From positions 682,001 to 746,000 of the forward strand of contig NC_007677.1 in NCBI RefSeq assembly GCF_000013045.1: 64,000 nucleotides of DNA, written 5' to 3'. The position numbers and the translations under genes were made by a program. This document shows positions 1 through 8,813 of this stretch, piece after piece. Below the pieces are notes generated by a model. It was not told where the DNA came from. It searched no databases and saw only the letters and a program-made list of their open reading frames with translations. Numbering within the stretch: the stretch's first letter is position 1; every line of letters begins with the position of its first letter. This DNA comes from Salinibacter ruber DSM 13855 (GTDB taxonomy: Bacteria; Bacteroidota; Rhodothermia; Rhodothermales; Salinibacteraceae).

Positions 1-804
1 ATCGTCGGGGGGGCGCCTCCGTTTGCGGGGGCGCCGGTCATGGCGGCAAAGGCGGCGGGGCGCAGCGGCGCCGGGTACGTGCGGTGTGCGGGGCCGGAGA
101 CCATCCACGCGACGCTCGCCGGGGCCCTCACGACGATTCCCACCCTTCCACTCCCGACCGGGGACGACGACGGCATTGCCCCAGACGCGGCCCTCGATGC
201 GCTGGCCGAGGCCGCAGACACTGCGGACGCTATTCTCGTGGGGCCGGGCCTCGGGCGCGCCCCGGGAACGGCACAGTTCGTGCGACGACTGGTGCGGACG
301 GTCGATACGCCCCTTGTGCTCGACGCCGACGGCCTCAACGCACTGGCCGGTCACATCGATGAGTTGGCCGACCAGCGACAGGCGCCGTGGGTCTTGACGC
401 CGCACGCCGGGGAGTTCCGGCGGCTTGCGGGGGAGGAGGGGGCCCTCACCGACCGGGTGCGCGCCGCACAAACCTACGCGGAGCGGTGGGACGCCGTGTG
501 TCTGCTGAAAGGCATGCCGAGCGTCGTTGCCGGGCCGACCGGTCGGACCGTCCTCGGAAGCATTGCCACGCCGGCCCTGGCGACGGCGGGCACGGGCGAC
601 GTGCTGGCCGGCCAGTGCGTGGGGCTCATGGCCCAGGGGCTGTCGCCGCTCAATGCTGCCGCGGCGGCCCTGCACGTGGGCGGGGCCGCGGCCGAGCGGT
701 ACGGCGCCACCCACGACCCCCGGTCGATGGTGGCGACCGACCTGCTCGACATGATACCCCGTGTGGCCGCCGAACGGTTCGGAGAGGGGCGTCGGCAGAG
801 GTAA
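1..804 (+). CDS. nnrD: ADP-dependent NAD(P)H-hydrate dehydratase, 5'-truncated by the window edge
   Basis: The reading frame is open from base 1, so the N-terminus lies outside the window; 267 residues are visible. The enzyme dehydrates damaged NAD(P)HX with ADP or ATP (YjeF C-terminal, ribokinase-like fold). Visible family motifs are the entry segment GGAPPFAGAP, VGPGLG near nt 240, DADGLNAL near nt 322, LTPHAGEF near nt 396, and the hallmark AGTGDVLAG at about nt 586-612 whose Asp is the expected catalytic base. In many bacteria this domain is fused to an N-terminal NAD(P)HX epimerase; whether that is so here cannot be seen. A short gap separates it from the VanZ-like gene. Confidence 0.93.
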   Translation: MVGGAPPFAGAPVMAAKAAGRSGAGYVRCAGPETIHATLAGALTTIPTLPLPTGDDDGIAPDAALDALAEAADTADAILVGPGLGRAPGTAQFVRRLVRTVDTPLVLDADGLNALAGHIDELADQRQAPWVLTPHAGEFRRLAGEEGALTDRVRAAQTYAERWDAVCLLKGMPSVVAGPTGRTVLGSIATPALATAGTGDVLAGQCVGLMAQGLSPLNAAAAALHVGGAAAERYGATHDPRSMVATDLLDMIPRVAAERFGEGRRQR

Positions 805-855
805 ATCTCGCGCCTTCCCTGAAATTTCTGTTTCTCCCTGATACGCCTCCGCCCG

Positions 856-1269
856 ATGCGCATTCTGTCGTCCCTCCGCACCGTTCACTACCGCCTTCTT
901 GCGACGCTCTGGACGGTCGGCATTCTCGTTGCGTTGACCCTCCCCACCGGAAGCATGCCGGACGCCCAGGCCACTGGTCTCGACAAGGTCGTGCACGCGG
1001 GGCTCTTCGCCGGATTCGGAATTCTCTGGCTGCGCGGCCTGTGCCCGCCGGACACCGAGAGGCTCTCGGCGTGCTTTCGTCGGCGCGGCGGAATGTTTTT
1101 CGTCGGGGGGCTGCTGTTTGCGGTGGGAACGGAGGTGTACCAGCACCTGCTGCCCGTCCAGCGGATGGCGGATCCCTACGACGTCACGGCGGACCTCCTC
1201 GGGTTCGGCGTTGCATTTGTAGGATACTACGTCTACCATGTGCGTCGGACGGATCGGGCATCGGCCTAG
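856..1269 (+). CDS. VanZ-family membrane protein
   Basis: This encodes a 137-residue protein with hydrophobic segments at about residues 11-29, 46-62, 76-92 and 110-130. The family pattern is present: a first helix with T-L-P, then DKVVHAGLFAGFG, then a GTEVYQ motif followed by DPYDVTADLLG. VanZ proteins are small inner-membrane proteins; the founding member lowers teicoplanin susceptibility, but most members have no known role. It starts 51 bases after nnrD and could be co-transcribed. No resistance genes lie nearby, so a glycopeptide role should not be assumed. Confidence 0.85.
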   Translation: MRILSSLRTVHYRLLATLWTVGILVALTLPTGSMPDAQATGLDKVVHAGLFAGFGILWLRGLCPPDTERLSACFRRRGGMFFVGGLLFAVGTEVYQHLLPVQRMADPYDVTADLLGFGVAFVGYYVYHVRRTDRASA

Positions 1270-1463
1270 GCCGTGGCGCTACACTGGAGGGCAGGCGGGC
1301 CGACGGGGCCCCTCGGCGAGCCCGATCCGCGTGACGGGGGCGCCCCAAAGATGAAACATCGAGAAAGGGCCGGTGTATTCATTTTCGTCTCGCGTATTGC
1401 TCAGCATCCGGCCGTGTGTCCGCGCGGCGGTACTCGCATCGTCTCACAACAAGGTGACCCACC

Positions 1464-2123
1464 ATGGCCTTGCGCAAGGAAGAAGGGGCGGATCTACGCA
1501 AACAGTACCCGCTGTACGTAGAGATCGGCCTGGTTCTCTCGCTTACGCTCCTCATCGTGGCCTTCCGGGCCGACTTCTCGAACGAAAGCTCGTTCCAGGT
1601 CCAGATGGAGGAGCAGGAGACCGTGGACATGAAGCAGATCCAGCAGACCCAGCAGGAGAAGGAGCCGCCGCCGCCCCCGAAGCCCCCGGTGCCCCAGGAG
1701 GTGCCGAACAACGAAGTTATCGAGAATGAGACCGACTTCGACGCCTCGCTCGACATGGACGAGCGGCTGGACACCAGTCAAGGGCCGCCCGACGACGGGG
1801 AAGAGGAGGAGGAAGAGGAGCAGGAAATCTTTATGGTCGTCGAGAACCAACCCGAGTTGGTCGGCGGCATGAGGGCGCTCCAGCAGTCGGTCGAGTACCC
1901 CGAATTTGCGAAGAAGGCCGGCATCGAGGGGCGCGTGATCGTTCAGTTCGTCGTGGACGAGCAGGGCAACGTGAAGAACCCAAAGGTGACACGGGGCGTC
2001 CACAAGCTTCTGAATGAGGAAGCCGTCAAGGCGGTGAAGGAGCAGAGCTTCAAGCCCGGGAAGCAGCGGGGACAGGCCGTAAAGGTCCAGATGTCCCTTC
2101 CCGTGACGTTCCGGCTTCAGTAA
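1464..2123 (+). CDS. tonB: TonB-family energy transducer
   Basis: This 219-residue protein has the full TonB layout: a short cytoplasmic N-terminus, one membrane helix (about residues 17-35), a periplasmic stretch with a PPPPPKPPVP run near 70-82, a very acidic segment (about 85-122, with six Glu in a row), and a TonB C-terminal domain (about 125-219). That domain keeps the usual pattern GRVIVQFVVDEQGNV, then SFKPGKQRGQAV, then PVTFRL. It would carry proton-motive-force energy from ExbBD to outer-membrane TonB-dependent receptors; exbBD are not in the window. AAGGTGA lies about 7 bases before the ATG, one of the few clear ribosome binding sites here. Confidence 0.92.
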   Translation: MALRKEEGADLRKQYPLYVEIGLVLSLTLLIVAFRADFSNESSFQVQMEEQETVDMKQIQQTQQEKEPPPPPKPPVPQEVPNNEVIENETDFDASLDMDERLDTSQGPPDDGEEEEEEEQEIFMVVENQPELVGGMRALQQSVEYPEFAKKAGIEGRVIVQFVVDEQGNVKNPKVTRGVHKLLNEEAVKAVKEQSFKPGKQRGQAVKVQMSLPVTFRLQ

Positions 2124-2156
2124 CGCGGCCTCCGATTCTCGTCTGGTCCGTTTCAG

Positions 2157-2193
2157 CGCGCACCGTGGGAGCACCCGCGGTGCGCGTTTTTTT
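2157..2193 (+). terminator. Rho-independent terminator of the tonB gene
   Basis: CGCGCACCG (2157-2165) pairs with CGGTGCGCG (2178-2186), and inside it GGG (2167-2169) can pair with CCC (2174-2176). Seven T follow at once (2187-2193). It lies 34 bases after the tonB stop and in front of the convergent rpiA end. Confidence 0.85.
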
Positions 2194-2233
2194 GTTTTTG
2201 TGCAGGGCGAGCAGTTGGCCCGGCCCCTCCGGG

Positions 2234-2929
2234 CTAGGACGCCGAACGGTGGTCTACGGACTCATCGGGACGGCCCACGAGGACATCGGTCGCCATGTCC
2301 AGGAACAGGCCGTGGTCGAGCACGCCGGGGCGGTCGCAAAGTCTTCGATTAAGGGCGTCGGGGTTCTCGATGCCGTCGGGGAACCGGGCGTCGATGATCC
2401 ACAGGCCCTGGTCGGTGACCACCGGGCCGTCCTTGGCGTCGGCCGTGCGGAGCGTCGGCGTCGCCCCCGCTGCGTCTAGGGCGTTCATTACCGGCGTCGC
2501 GGCCATGGGGAGCACCTCCACGGGCACCGGGAACTGGGTGCCGAGCCGGCTCACCTCTTTCGTCGGGTCGACCAGCACCACGAATCGGTCGGCCTGGTGG
2601 GCCACCACCTTCTCGCGGGCGTGCGCCCCGCCGGCGCCCTTGATGAGGCGAAAGGCGTCGTCGACCTCGTCGGCCCCATCGAGCGCAAGGTCGAGGCTGG
2701 GGGTGTCGTCGAGCGAGGTGAGCGGGATGCCGTGGGTGCGGGCGCGGCGCTCGGTGGCAAACGACGTGGGGACGCCCTGCACGTCGAGGTCCTCGGCCTG
2801 AATGCGGCGGCCGAGAAATTCGAGGGCGTAGGCGGTGGTGGAGCCGGAGCCAAGGCCTACGCACATGCCGTCGCGGACGAGTTGAGCGGCGGCCTCGGCG
2901 GCGGCCTGCTTGGCGGTGTCGCGATCCAT
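2234..2929 (-). CDS. rpiA: Ribose-5-phosphate isomerase A
   Basis: RpiA interconverts ribose-5-phosphate and ribulose-5-phosphate in the non-oxidative pentose phosphate pathway. From the chosen ATG the protein is 231 residues, the normal family size. Diagnostic segments are VGLGSGSTTAYAL near the N-terminus, LDLALDGADEVD, the substrate-binding LIKGAGGAHAREKVVA and a VLVDPTKEV-type strand. An upstream in-frame start would add 43 unconserved residues, so the MDRDTAKQ start was preferred. It converges on tonB and lies 103 bases downstream of the GNAT gene on the same strand. Confidence 0.95.
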   Translation of the reverse strand: MDRDTAKQAAAEAAAQLVRDGMCVGLGSGSTTAYALEFLGRRIQAEDLDVQGVPTSFATERRARTHGIPLTSLDDTPSLDLALDGADEVDDAFRLIKGAGGAHAREKVVAHQADRFVVLVDPTKEVSRLGTQFPVPVEVLPMAATPVMNALDAAGATPTLRTADAKDGPVVTDQGLWIIDARFPDGIENPDALNRRLCDRPGVLDHGLFLDMATDVLVGRPDESVDHRSAS

Positions 2930-3032
2930 AGAAGAGCGTGTGAGGGAAGGCAGAGTATCGGAGATGTGTTGTGGGGGGCACCCGTCGATTGCGTTCTGGC
3001 ACCGTCGGCGCGGTCCCTGATCCGCCCGAACG

Positions 3033-3524
3033 TCATGCCGCGTCGAAGGTCCACGCAAAGCGGAGCCGGTAGTCCTGGTACTTGGCGCTGTAGCCGGCCC
3101 GAATCACCTCGAATCCTTCGTCGAGGCCGAGGACCGTCATCCCGGGGTGCTTGTTTGGAAACGTATCGTACACGAATCGCTCGTAGCCGCGGCCGGCCAC
3201 GACGTCGAGCATGTCGTAGAGAAGGGCCCGGGCAATGCCGTTGCGACGATGGGCCGGGTGGACGCCGCCCTTGGCGCTGTAGAACGCGGCCTCGTTGAGC
3301 CGGTAGCCCAGCTTGAAGCCCACGTCGGTGCCGCCCGACCGGGCGAGCAGCATGAGCAGGTCGTCCCGCTCAAACGTCTCGATGATGTGGGCGTCGTCGA
3401 AGATGGCGACGTTGAGGCGCCGGATTGCATCGAGTTGCTCCATGCCCACCTCCAGGATCTCGAGGGGGACCTTGGCCGCCTCGTGCGCCTCGGGCGGCGT
3501 GGAATGCTCGTGTGGCGTCCTCAT
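3033..3524 (-). CDS. GNAT-family N-acetyltransferase
   Basis: This encodes a 163-residue single-domain GNAT protein. The acetyl-CoA-binding motif A is visible as GGVHPAHRRNGIARALL at about residues 86-102 (R-x-x-G-x-A), with a preceding strand FYSAKG and a typical C-terminal GFEVIRAGY. The substrate is not predictable. The N-terminal 25 residues are rich in His, Pro and Glu and look unconserved, so the true start could be the internal Met before EQLDAI. It sits between the UvrD-like helicase gene and rpiA on the same strand. Confidence 0.85.
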   Translation of the reverse strand: MRTPHEHSTPPEAHEAAKVPLEILEVGMEQLDAIRRLNVAIFDDAHIIETFERDDLLMLLARSGGTDVGFKLGYRLNEAAFYSAKGGVHPAHRRNGIARALLYDMLDVVAGRGYERFVYDTFPNKHPGMTVLGLDEGFEVIRAGYSAKYQDYRLRFAWTFDAA

Positions 3525-3563
3525 GATGAAGCAGTGGGGGAGAGCAGGTCGGAAGCGTGTCGT

Positions 3564-5702
3564 CTAAAACGGAAGGCCGTCGGCGTCGGCAGGGTCGTCG
3601 GGGGGCCCGTCGTCCCGCGTGGATTCGGGGGGCGCCGGGGCCTCCCCGTTCCGGGAAGAGGGCAGTGTGTCGCCCCCCTCAGGCGCATCCGGGGCGTTCT
3701 CGTCCACGGCGTCTTCTTCGACGAGCTGCACCGGTTCGAGGACGTCGTCGGGCAGGTCCTCGACGAAGCGGCTCGGGGTCGTCATGTACTCGCCCTGCCC
3801 CCGCCGGTACTGCGTCATCGGGTAGGAGATGAACAGGCCCTCCTCCGCCCGCGTCACGGCCACGTAGAAGAGGCGCAGCTCCTCGTCGACCCCGCCCGGC
3901 TCGCGGAGCGCGTGGCGCGAGGGAATGGTGCCGTCGAGCGCCCGGATCAGGAAGACGGTGTGGAATTCGAGGCCCTTCGCCGAGTGGATGGTCGACAGCA
4001 CGAGGGGGGGCTCGTCGTCCTCTCCGGTCTCCTGGTCCAGGGCGGTCAGCTCGATGGGATCGAGCGTGAGCGAGGAGAGGAAGCGCTGGCGCGACTCGTG
4101 GTTGGCGGCGAGGCCGGCCAGGTGCTCCAGGTCCGGGGCCCGCTTCGGGTGGTCGTCGGCGTACTTGTTTTCGAAGAGGGGCTGGTAGTAGTCGAGGATG
4201 GCCTCCACCTGCTCGGTGACGGACGTATCGTCGGAGCGGACGTGGCGGAGCGTCGAGAAGAGCTGCTTGAGCCGGGCCGCGTACCGGTCGGAGAACGGGG
4301 CGCCGTCCCCGAGCGTCAGGGGGTCCTCGGCCGCCTCCGTCGTCCACTCGATGAGGGACTGGGCCGTCTTGGGCCCGATGCCGTGGATGAGCTGGAGCGC
4401 CCGGTTCCAGGAGGCGGCGTCCTGCGGGTTCTCCACCACCTTCAGGTGGGCCAGCACGTCCTTGATGTGGGCCGCCTCGTTGAGCTTCATCCCGCCGTAC
4501 TTTACGAACGGAATGTTGCGCTGGTTGAGCTCCACCTCCAGGTCGTACGCGTTGTGGCTGCTGCGGAAGAGCACCGCCACATCGCTGAGCGGAACCCCGT
4601 CTTCGCGCAGGCGAAGCACCATCTCGGCCACGAACCGGGCCTCCATGTCGCCGTCGGCGGCCGGGACGAGGGCCGGGAGCTCTCCCTCTGTCTTCTCGGT
4701 AAAGAGCGTCTTGTCGTACGAGCGCTCGGCCTGCTCGATGACGCGGTTGGCCAGGTCCAGGATCGGCTGGGTCGAGCGGTAGTTGTGCTCCAGCTTCACG
4801 ACCTCGGTGTCGTCGAACTCGTCGGGGAAGCGGAAGATGTTGCGGAAGTCGGCGCCCCGAAATTTGTAGATGCTCTGCGCGTCGTCGCCCACCACGGTCA
4901 CGTTGCCGTGGACCGACGAAAACTTTTTGACCAGTTCGGCCTGGAGGGCGTTGGTGTCCTGGTACTCGTCAACCAGCACGTGCCGGCAGCGGCTGGCCAC
5001 CTGGTGCCGCACATCGTCGTCCGTCTCGAGGAGCTCCAGCGTGCGCTCCAGCAGGTCGTCGAAGTCCATGAGCCCGTGCTCCTTCTTGTACCGCCGGTAC
5101 GCGTCGCGGAGGGCCTTGAGCTCCGCGTGCAGGCTCGTGAACTGGGGGTAGCGCTTCGTAATCGTCTCGCCGAGCGTCTCGTCGCGGTTCGTGGCCGAGG
5201 AGAACATCGAGTAGAGCGTGTTCTTCTGGGGAAAGCGTTCCTCCCCGTCGCCGTACTCGCCGCGGGTGCGAATGACGCTGAGCACATCGGCGGCGTCCGC
5301 CGCGTCGAGGACCGTAAAGTTGCGCGGGAAGCCGAGGGCCTCGGCGTGCTGCCGCAGGACCTCCAGGCAGAAGGCGTGGAACGTGCCGCCGCGCACCTTC
5401 TCGCAACGCCCGTCGAGCAGATTGGACGCGCGGGCCGTCATGTCGTTGGCCGCCCGTCGCGTGAAGGTGAGCAGCACGATCTGCTGGGGGCGCGTGCCCG
5501 TCTCGACCAGATAGGCGAGGCGGTAGATGAGGGTGCGCGTCTTGCCGGTGCCCGCCCCGGCCACGATGAGGAGCGGCCCCTTCCCAGCCGTCGCCGCCGC
5601 ATACTGCTGCTCGTTGAGGGCCTCCGCGTACTCGATCGTAAGGTCTTCGGTCGACCCCGACGGCTCGTCCCGGTCCGACGACAGTACAATGCGGCGCGCC
5701 AT
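3564..5702 (-). CDS. UvrD/Rep-type ATP-dependent DNA helicase
   Basis: This 712-residue superfamily 1A helicase has all core motifs: Q-motif LNEQQYAAA, Walker A GAGTGKTR near residues 49-57, motif II VLVDEYQDT, motif III VVGDDAQSIYKFRGAD, motif IV HNYRSTQPIL, motif V STIHSAKGLEFHTVFL and motif VI FYVAVTRAEEGLF. The C-terminal about 70 residues are acidic and Pro-rich and probably disordered. It is shorter than the second paralogue at 31066-33426, which carries the classical PcrA C-terminal domain. This copy may therefore play a Rep-like accessory replication or repair role; that split is inference from length and tail. Confidence 0.9.
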   Translation of the reverse strand: MARRIVLSSDRDEPSGSTEDLTIEYAEALNEQQYAAATAGKGPLLIVAGAGTGKTRTLIYRLAYLVETGTRPQQIVLLTFTRRAANDMTARASNLLDGRCEKVRGGTFHAFCLEVLRQHAEALGFPRNFTVLDAADAADVLSVIRTRGEYGDGEERFPQKNTLYSMFSSATNRDETLGETITKRYPQFTSLHAELKALRDAYRRYKKEHGLMDFDDLLERTLELLETDDDVRHQVASRCRHVLVDEYQDTNALQAELVKKFSSVHGNVTVVGDDAQSIYKFRGADFRNIFRFPDEFDDTEVVKLEHNYRSTQPILDLANRVIEQAERSYDKTLFTEKTEGELPALVPAADGDMEARFVAEMVLRLREDGVPLSDVAVLFRSSHNAYDLEVELNQRNIPFVKYGGMKLNEAAHIKDVLAHLKVVENPQDAASWNRALQLIHGIGPKTAQSLIEWTTEAAEDPLTLGDGAPFSDRYAARLKQLFSTLRHVRSDDTSVTEQVEAILDYYQPLFENKYADDHPKRAPDLEHLAGLAANHESRQRFLSSLTLDPIELTALDQETGEDDEPPLVLSTIHSAKGLEFHTVFLIRALDGTIPSRHALREPGGVDEELRLFYVAVTRAEEGLFISYPMTQYRRGQGEYMTTPSRFVEDLPDDVLEPVQLVEEDAVDENAPDAPEGGDTLPSSRNGEAPAPPESTRDDGPPDDPADADGLPF

Positions 5703-6017
5703 GGTGGGGAGCGAGGACGTGGGCGAGACAGCGAGGTGAGACAGCGACGGGGCGGGGGGCAGGCCGGCGTGGCGCCCGCGGTGGGCAGAACACTGACCGG
5801 CAGCGGCCGGTTGGGAGACAGTCCCAGGATTAGGGGCCGGGCAAAAAGAACCACGTACTAAACCTCCGTGCCGGGACGAGTGATCCGGTCGCGGGGGGTA
5901 GACATTGGGGGGGCGTGGTTCGTAGGTTATAGTCCCCCGTCGTCATGTCCGGGCCCGTCGTCAAGCGTGGGGCCGGGTGAACCTCTTTGCGAGCGAGATT
6001 GTCTTCGGTAGTTTACT
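5703..6017. other. Divergent intergenic region between the helicase gene and parA
   Basis: This 315-base gap separates two divergent genes. It holds a short hairpin (TGGGA-GACAG-TCCCA near 5808-5822), G-rich runs and the promoter candidate listed separately. No small reading frame with credible features and no parS-like TGTTTCACGTGAAACA site was seen. Confidence 0.6.
5905..5933 (+). promoter_or_regulatory. Candidate sigma70-type promoter of parAB
   Basis: TTGGGG (5905-5910) and TATAGT (5928-5933) are separated by 17 bases, about 85 bases upstream of the parA ATG. The -10 matches the consensus in five of six positions; the -35 is weak. Confidence 0.35.
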
Positions 6018-6938
6018 ATGGGAAAAGTTATCGCGATCGCCAACCAGAAGGGCGGGGTGGGCAAAACGACCACCGCAATCAACCTGGCCGCCTCCCTGGC
6101 GGCGACGGAGCACCCCACCCTCCTGCTGGACATCGATCCGCAGGCCAACTGCACCTCCGGCATCGGCATCGAGTCCGACGAGGTGGACAACTCCATCTAC
6201 GAGGTGCTCATCGGGGAGGTGGATGCGTCCGACGCGGTGATGAGCACGGCGATGCCGTTCCTCGACATGATGCCGAGCCACATCAACCTCGTGGGCGCCG
6301 AGGTTGAAATCATCGACGAGACCCAGCGCGAGAAGCTGCTGAGCGCCGCCCTGCCCCGCATCCGGCGCAAGTACGACTTCATCGTCATCGACTGCCCGCC
6401 CTCGCTGGGGCTGCTCACCCTCAACTCGCTCACCGCCTCGGACTCGGTTCTCATCCCGGTGCAGGCCGAGTACTTCGCGCTGGAGGGGCTGGGGCAGCTG
6501 CTGAACACGATCAAGATTGTTCGCCAGCACCTGAACCCGGACCTGGACATCGAGGGCGTGCTCATGACCATGTTCGACACGCGCCTTCGCCTGTCCAACC
6601 AGGTGGCCGACGAGGTGCGCCGGTACTTCGGCGAGCGGGTGTTCGAGACCATCGTGAAGCGCAACGTGCGCCTCTCGGAGGCGCCCAGCTTCGGGAAGCC
6701 TGCCCTGTTGTACGAGGCGTCCAGCACCGGGGCCCAGAACTACATGGCCCTTGCCCGCGAGATTCTGGCCCACAACGAGGAGTACCTCGATTCTGCACCG
6801 GACAGCAACGGCCGGGGCGACGCGGAAAGCATCGAGACGCCGTCCGCCGGCGACCAGGAAACCCTGTCGGACGCGATCGGGGCGTCGTCCGAGGCCGACG
6901 AGGACGCCGCCACGCCGGCCGACGAGTTCTCCATGTAG
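6018..6938 (+). CDS. parA: ParA/Soj chromosome-partitioning ATPase
   Basis: This 306-residue ParA starts directly with the deviant Walker A motif [14 protein letters not shown] (about residues 10-23) and carries [11 protein letters not shown] (Walker A' region) and [14 protein letters not shown] (Walker B). It lacks an N-terminal helix-turn-helix, so it is the small chromosomal Soj type that binds DNA nonspecifically and drives ParB-parS movement. The last about 50 residues are an acidic Ser/Asp/Glu-rich tail not usual in Soj proteins, fitting a halophile-like acidic proteome. parB follows after 66 bases. Confidence 0.95.
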   Translation: MGKVIAIANQKGGVGKTTTAINLAASLAATEHPTLLLDIDPQANCTSGIGIESDEVDNSIYEVLIGEVDASDAVMSTAMPFLDMMPSHINLVGAEVEIIDETQREKLLSAALPRIRRKYDFIVIDCPPSLGLLTLNSLTASDSVLIPVQAEYFALEGLGQLLNTIKIVRQHLNPDLDIEGVLMTMFDTRLRLSNQVADEVRRYFGERVFETIVKRNVRLSEAPSFGKPALLYEASSTGAQNYMALAREILAHNEEYLDSAPDSNGRGDAESIETPSAGDQETLSDAIGASSEADEDAATPADEFSM

Positions 6939-7004
6939 CCCTGGACGCTGCGATCGCCGTACCTGATTGCTTCGCTCTCCTTTTTCGTCGATCCCCGGTT
7001 TCGA

Positions 7005-7985
7005 ATGGGTAAGAAATCAGCACTAGGCAAAGGCCTCAACGCGCTCCTGCCCGAAGACCAGGACGAGCAGGCGTCGGGGGACGGCGAGGGTTCAACCGAC
7101 GAGGCGCCGGAGGAGCAGAGTCAGTTGTACCAGTTCGAAGACGGGACCCGCCTGCTGGGGCGCGTTGCGGAGGTGGCGGTGGAGCGCATCCGGCCCAACC
7201 CCTACCAGCCGCGCCAGGAGTTCGAGGAGGGGGCCCTCGACGAGCTGGCGGCCTCCATCGAGCAGATCGGCATCATCCAGCCCATTACGGTGCGGGCGCT
7301 GGGGGACGGCGAGTTCGAGATCATCTCGGGTGAGCGTCGCCTGCGGGCGGCCCGGCGGGCGGGCATGGAGCACCTGCCGGCATTTATCCGCGAGGCCGAC
7401 TCGGAGGAAATGCTCGAGATGGCCCTCGTCGAAAACGTCCAGCGCGAGGAGCTGAACCCCATCGAGATTGCCCTCGGCTACCAGCGCCTCGTCGAGGAGT
7501 GCGACCTGACGCAGGAAGAGGTGGCCGAGCGCGTGAGCAAGAGCCGGGCGACGGTGTCCAACTTCCTTCGTCTGCTCCGCCTGCCGCCCCGCATTCAGGC
7601 CGCACTCCGGGACAAGCAGGTGAGCATGGGCCACGCCCGGGCCCTCATTGCGATGGACGACGACGAGGCCCAGGTGGCGCTGCTCGAAGAAACCATCGCG
7701 GAGGACCTGTCGGTGCGTGAGGTGGAGCGACGGGCCCGCCAGTGGCACGAAGACGAGGGGGCGGCCGACTCCGAAGCAGCAGAGGGGGCCGACGACACCG
7801 CGGTTCCCGAGACGGCCCCCGACCGGGACGATCTTCAGTTCGAAGAGCTCCGAAACCGGCTTCGGTCCCGGTTTAGCACCCAGGTACAGATTCAGCACCG
7901 GAAGGACGGCGAGGGAACGATCGAAATTTCTTACTACTCGGAGGAGGACCTGAATCGTCTCGTGGAGCTTCTGGCGAGCGAGTAG
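7005..7985 (+). CDS. parB: ParB/Spo0J chromosome-partitioning protein
   Basis: This 326-residue ParB has the family N-terminal ALGKGLNALLPE (ParA-contact region), an acidic linker, then the ParB/Sulfiredoxin CTPase fold with RIRPNPYQPRQEF and the box GERRLRAARRAGM. The helix-turn-helix that reads parS is LTQEEVAERVSKSRATVSNFLRLL. The dimerisation domain is at the C-terminus after another acidic linker. It would load on parS as a CTP-dependent clamp. No parS palindrome was found in this window by eye. Confidence 0.95.
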   Translation: MGKKSALGKGLNALLPEDQDEQASGDGEGSTDEAPEEQSQLYQFEDGTRLLGRVAEVAVERIRPNPYQPRQEFEEGALDELAASIEQIGIIQPITVRALGDGEFEIISGERRLRAARRAGMEHLPAFIREADSEEMLEMALVENVQREELNPIEIALGYQRLVEECDLTQEEVAERVSKSRATVSNFLRLLRLPPRIQAALRDKQVSMGHARALIAMDDDEAQVALLEETIAEDLSVREVERRARQWHEDEGAADSEAAEGADDTAVPETAPDRDDLQFEELRNRLRSRFSTQVQIQHRKDGEGTIEISYYSEEDLNRLVELLASE

Positions 7986-8117
7986 GTGGGGCCACTGCTT
8001 TGAAGCGGGGTTGAGATCGGGGCCCCCGGCCAAGGACCGGGAGCGGCCGGGGAGGAGACGCCTCCCCTGGTGACACACCGTGTTGTTTCGTTCGTCGATC
8101 GGGTGCCTGTGATCCAG

Positions 8118-8813
8118 ATGCGCCGTGTCGGACTCGGCTTGGGACTGCTCGTTGTGCTCCTGGGAGCGAGCCTAAGCACCGGCACGGCCTCCGCGCAGCC
8201 GGACAGCGTGCGCGCCTCCATCCTGGAGGAGAAGGGATTTTCGCCGGATCACTCTCCCCGTGGGGCCCTCTGGCGGGCGGCCGCCGCGCCCGGATGGGGA
8301 CAATTCTACAACCGTCAGTACTACAAGATGCCGTTCGTCTACGCGGGCCTGGCGGGCGGCGGGTACGCCATCTACACCCTGACCCGGCGCTACCGCCTGT
8401 TCCGGAACGCCAACCTCTACGTGATTGGACGGAACCGGGCCGAGGAAAATGGCGGGGACAATCCGTACGGGCAGTTCGAAGGGGAGTACGACGAGGCCGT
8501 CGTGCGACTGGGCGGCGACCCGCAGGGTAGCACCGTCGGGGGGCGTCAACTCCGCGACCAGCGCGATCAGTATCGGCGCTGGCGCGACCTGTCGATTCTA
8601 GGCACGGGCCTGTTCTACGCCCTCACTGTGCTGGACGCGTACGTCAGTGCGCACCTGTTGAGCTTCAATGTGGGGGACGTCGCGCTCGACGTGCGTCCGA
8701 GCGGAGGCGAGCCCGTGGTCGCGGGACGGCAGAACGGGACCGACCGGACGCCCGAAGAAGTGTCTTTGCGAGATATTAATGGCATTGGGGTTCGCCTCCA
8801 CGTCCGGTTCTAG
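8118..8813 (+). CDS. DUF5683-family exported protein
   Basis: From the ATG at 8118 the protein is 231 residues and opens with MRRVGLGLGLLVVLLGASLS and an AxA-type cleavage site (SAQ-PD), a clean signal peptide. A GTG at 8070 would add 16 residues before it and is less likely. The DUF5683 core is recognisable: a P-x-H-S-P-R-G-A-L-W-R-A segment, PGWGQFYNRQYYKMP and a membrane-spanning YAGLAGGGYAIYTL. Function is unknown. Linkage to parAB is a recurrent Bacteroidota arrangement, but a role in segregation is not shown. Confidence 0.82.
   Translation: MRRVGLGLGLLVVLLGASLSTGTASAQPDSVRASILEEKGFSPDHSPRGALWRAAAAPGWGQFYNRQYYKMPFVYAGLAGGGYAIYTLTRRYRLFRNANLYVIGRNRAEENGGDNPYGQFEGEYDEAVVRLGGDPQGSTVGGRQLRDQRDQYRRWRDLSILGTGLFYALTVLDAYVSAHLLSFNVGDVALDVRPSGGEPVVAGRQNGTDRTPEEVSLRDINGIGVRLHVRF

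Noticed and set aside
856-1269. Reading the VanZ-like gene as antibiotic resistance.
   Set aside because: No vanHAX or regulatory genes are near, and VanZ-like proteins are widespread in bacteria without such resistance.
3147-5861. A 904-codon open frame on the plus strand opposite the UvrD-like helicase gene.
   Set aside because: It is a shadow produced by high G+C codon bias; it has no family motif while the opposite strand shows all helicase motifs. Similar antisense frames at 9045-11843, 31042-33291 and 42545-44647 were rejected for the same reason.
5986-6016. TTTG and TAGTTTAC resembling a Bacteroidota -33/-7 promoter before parA.
   Set aside because: The -7 element ends one base before the parA ATG, which would put the transcription start inside the coding sequence.
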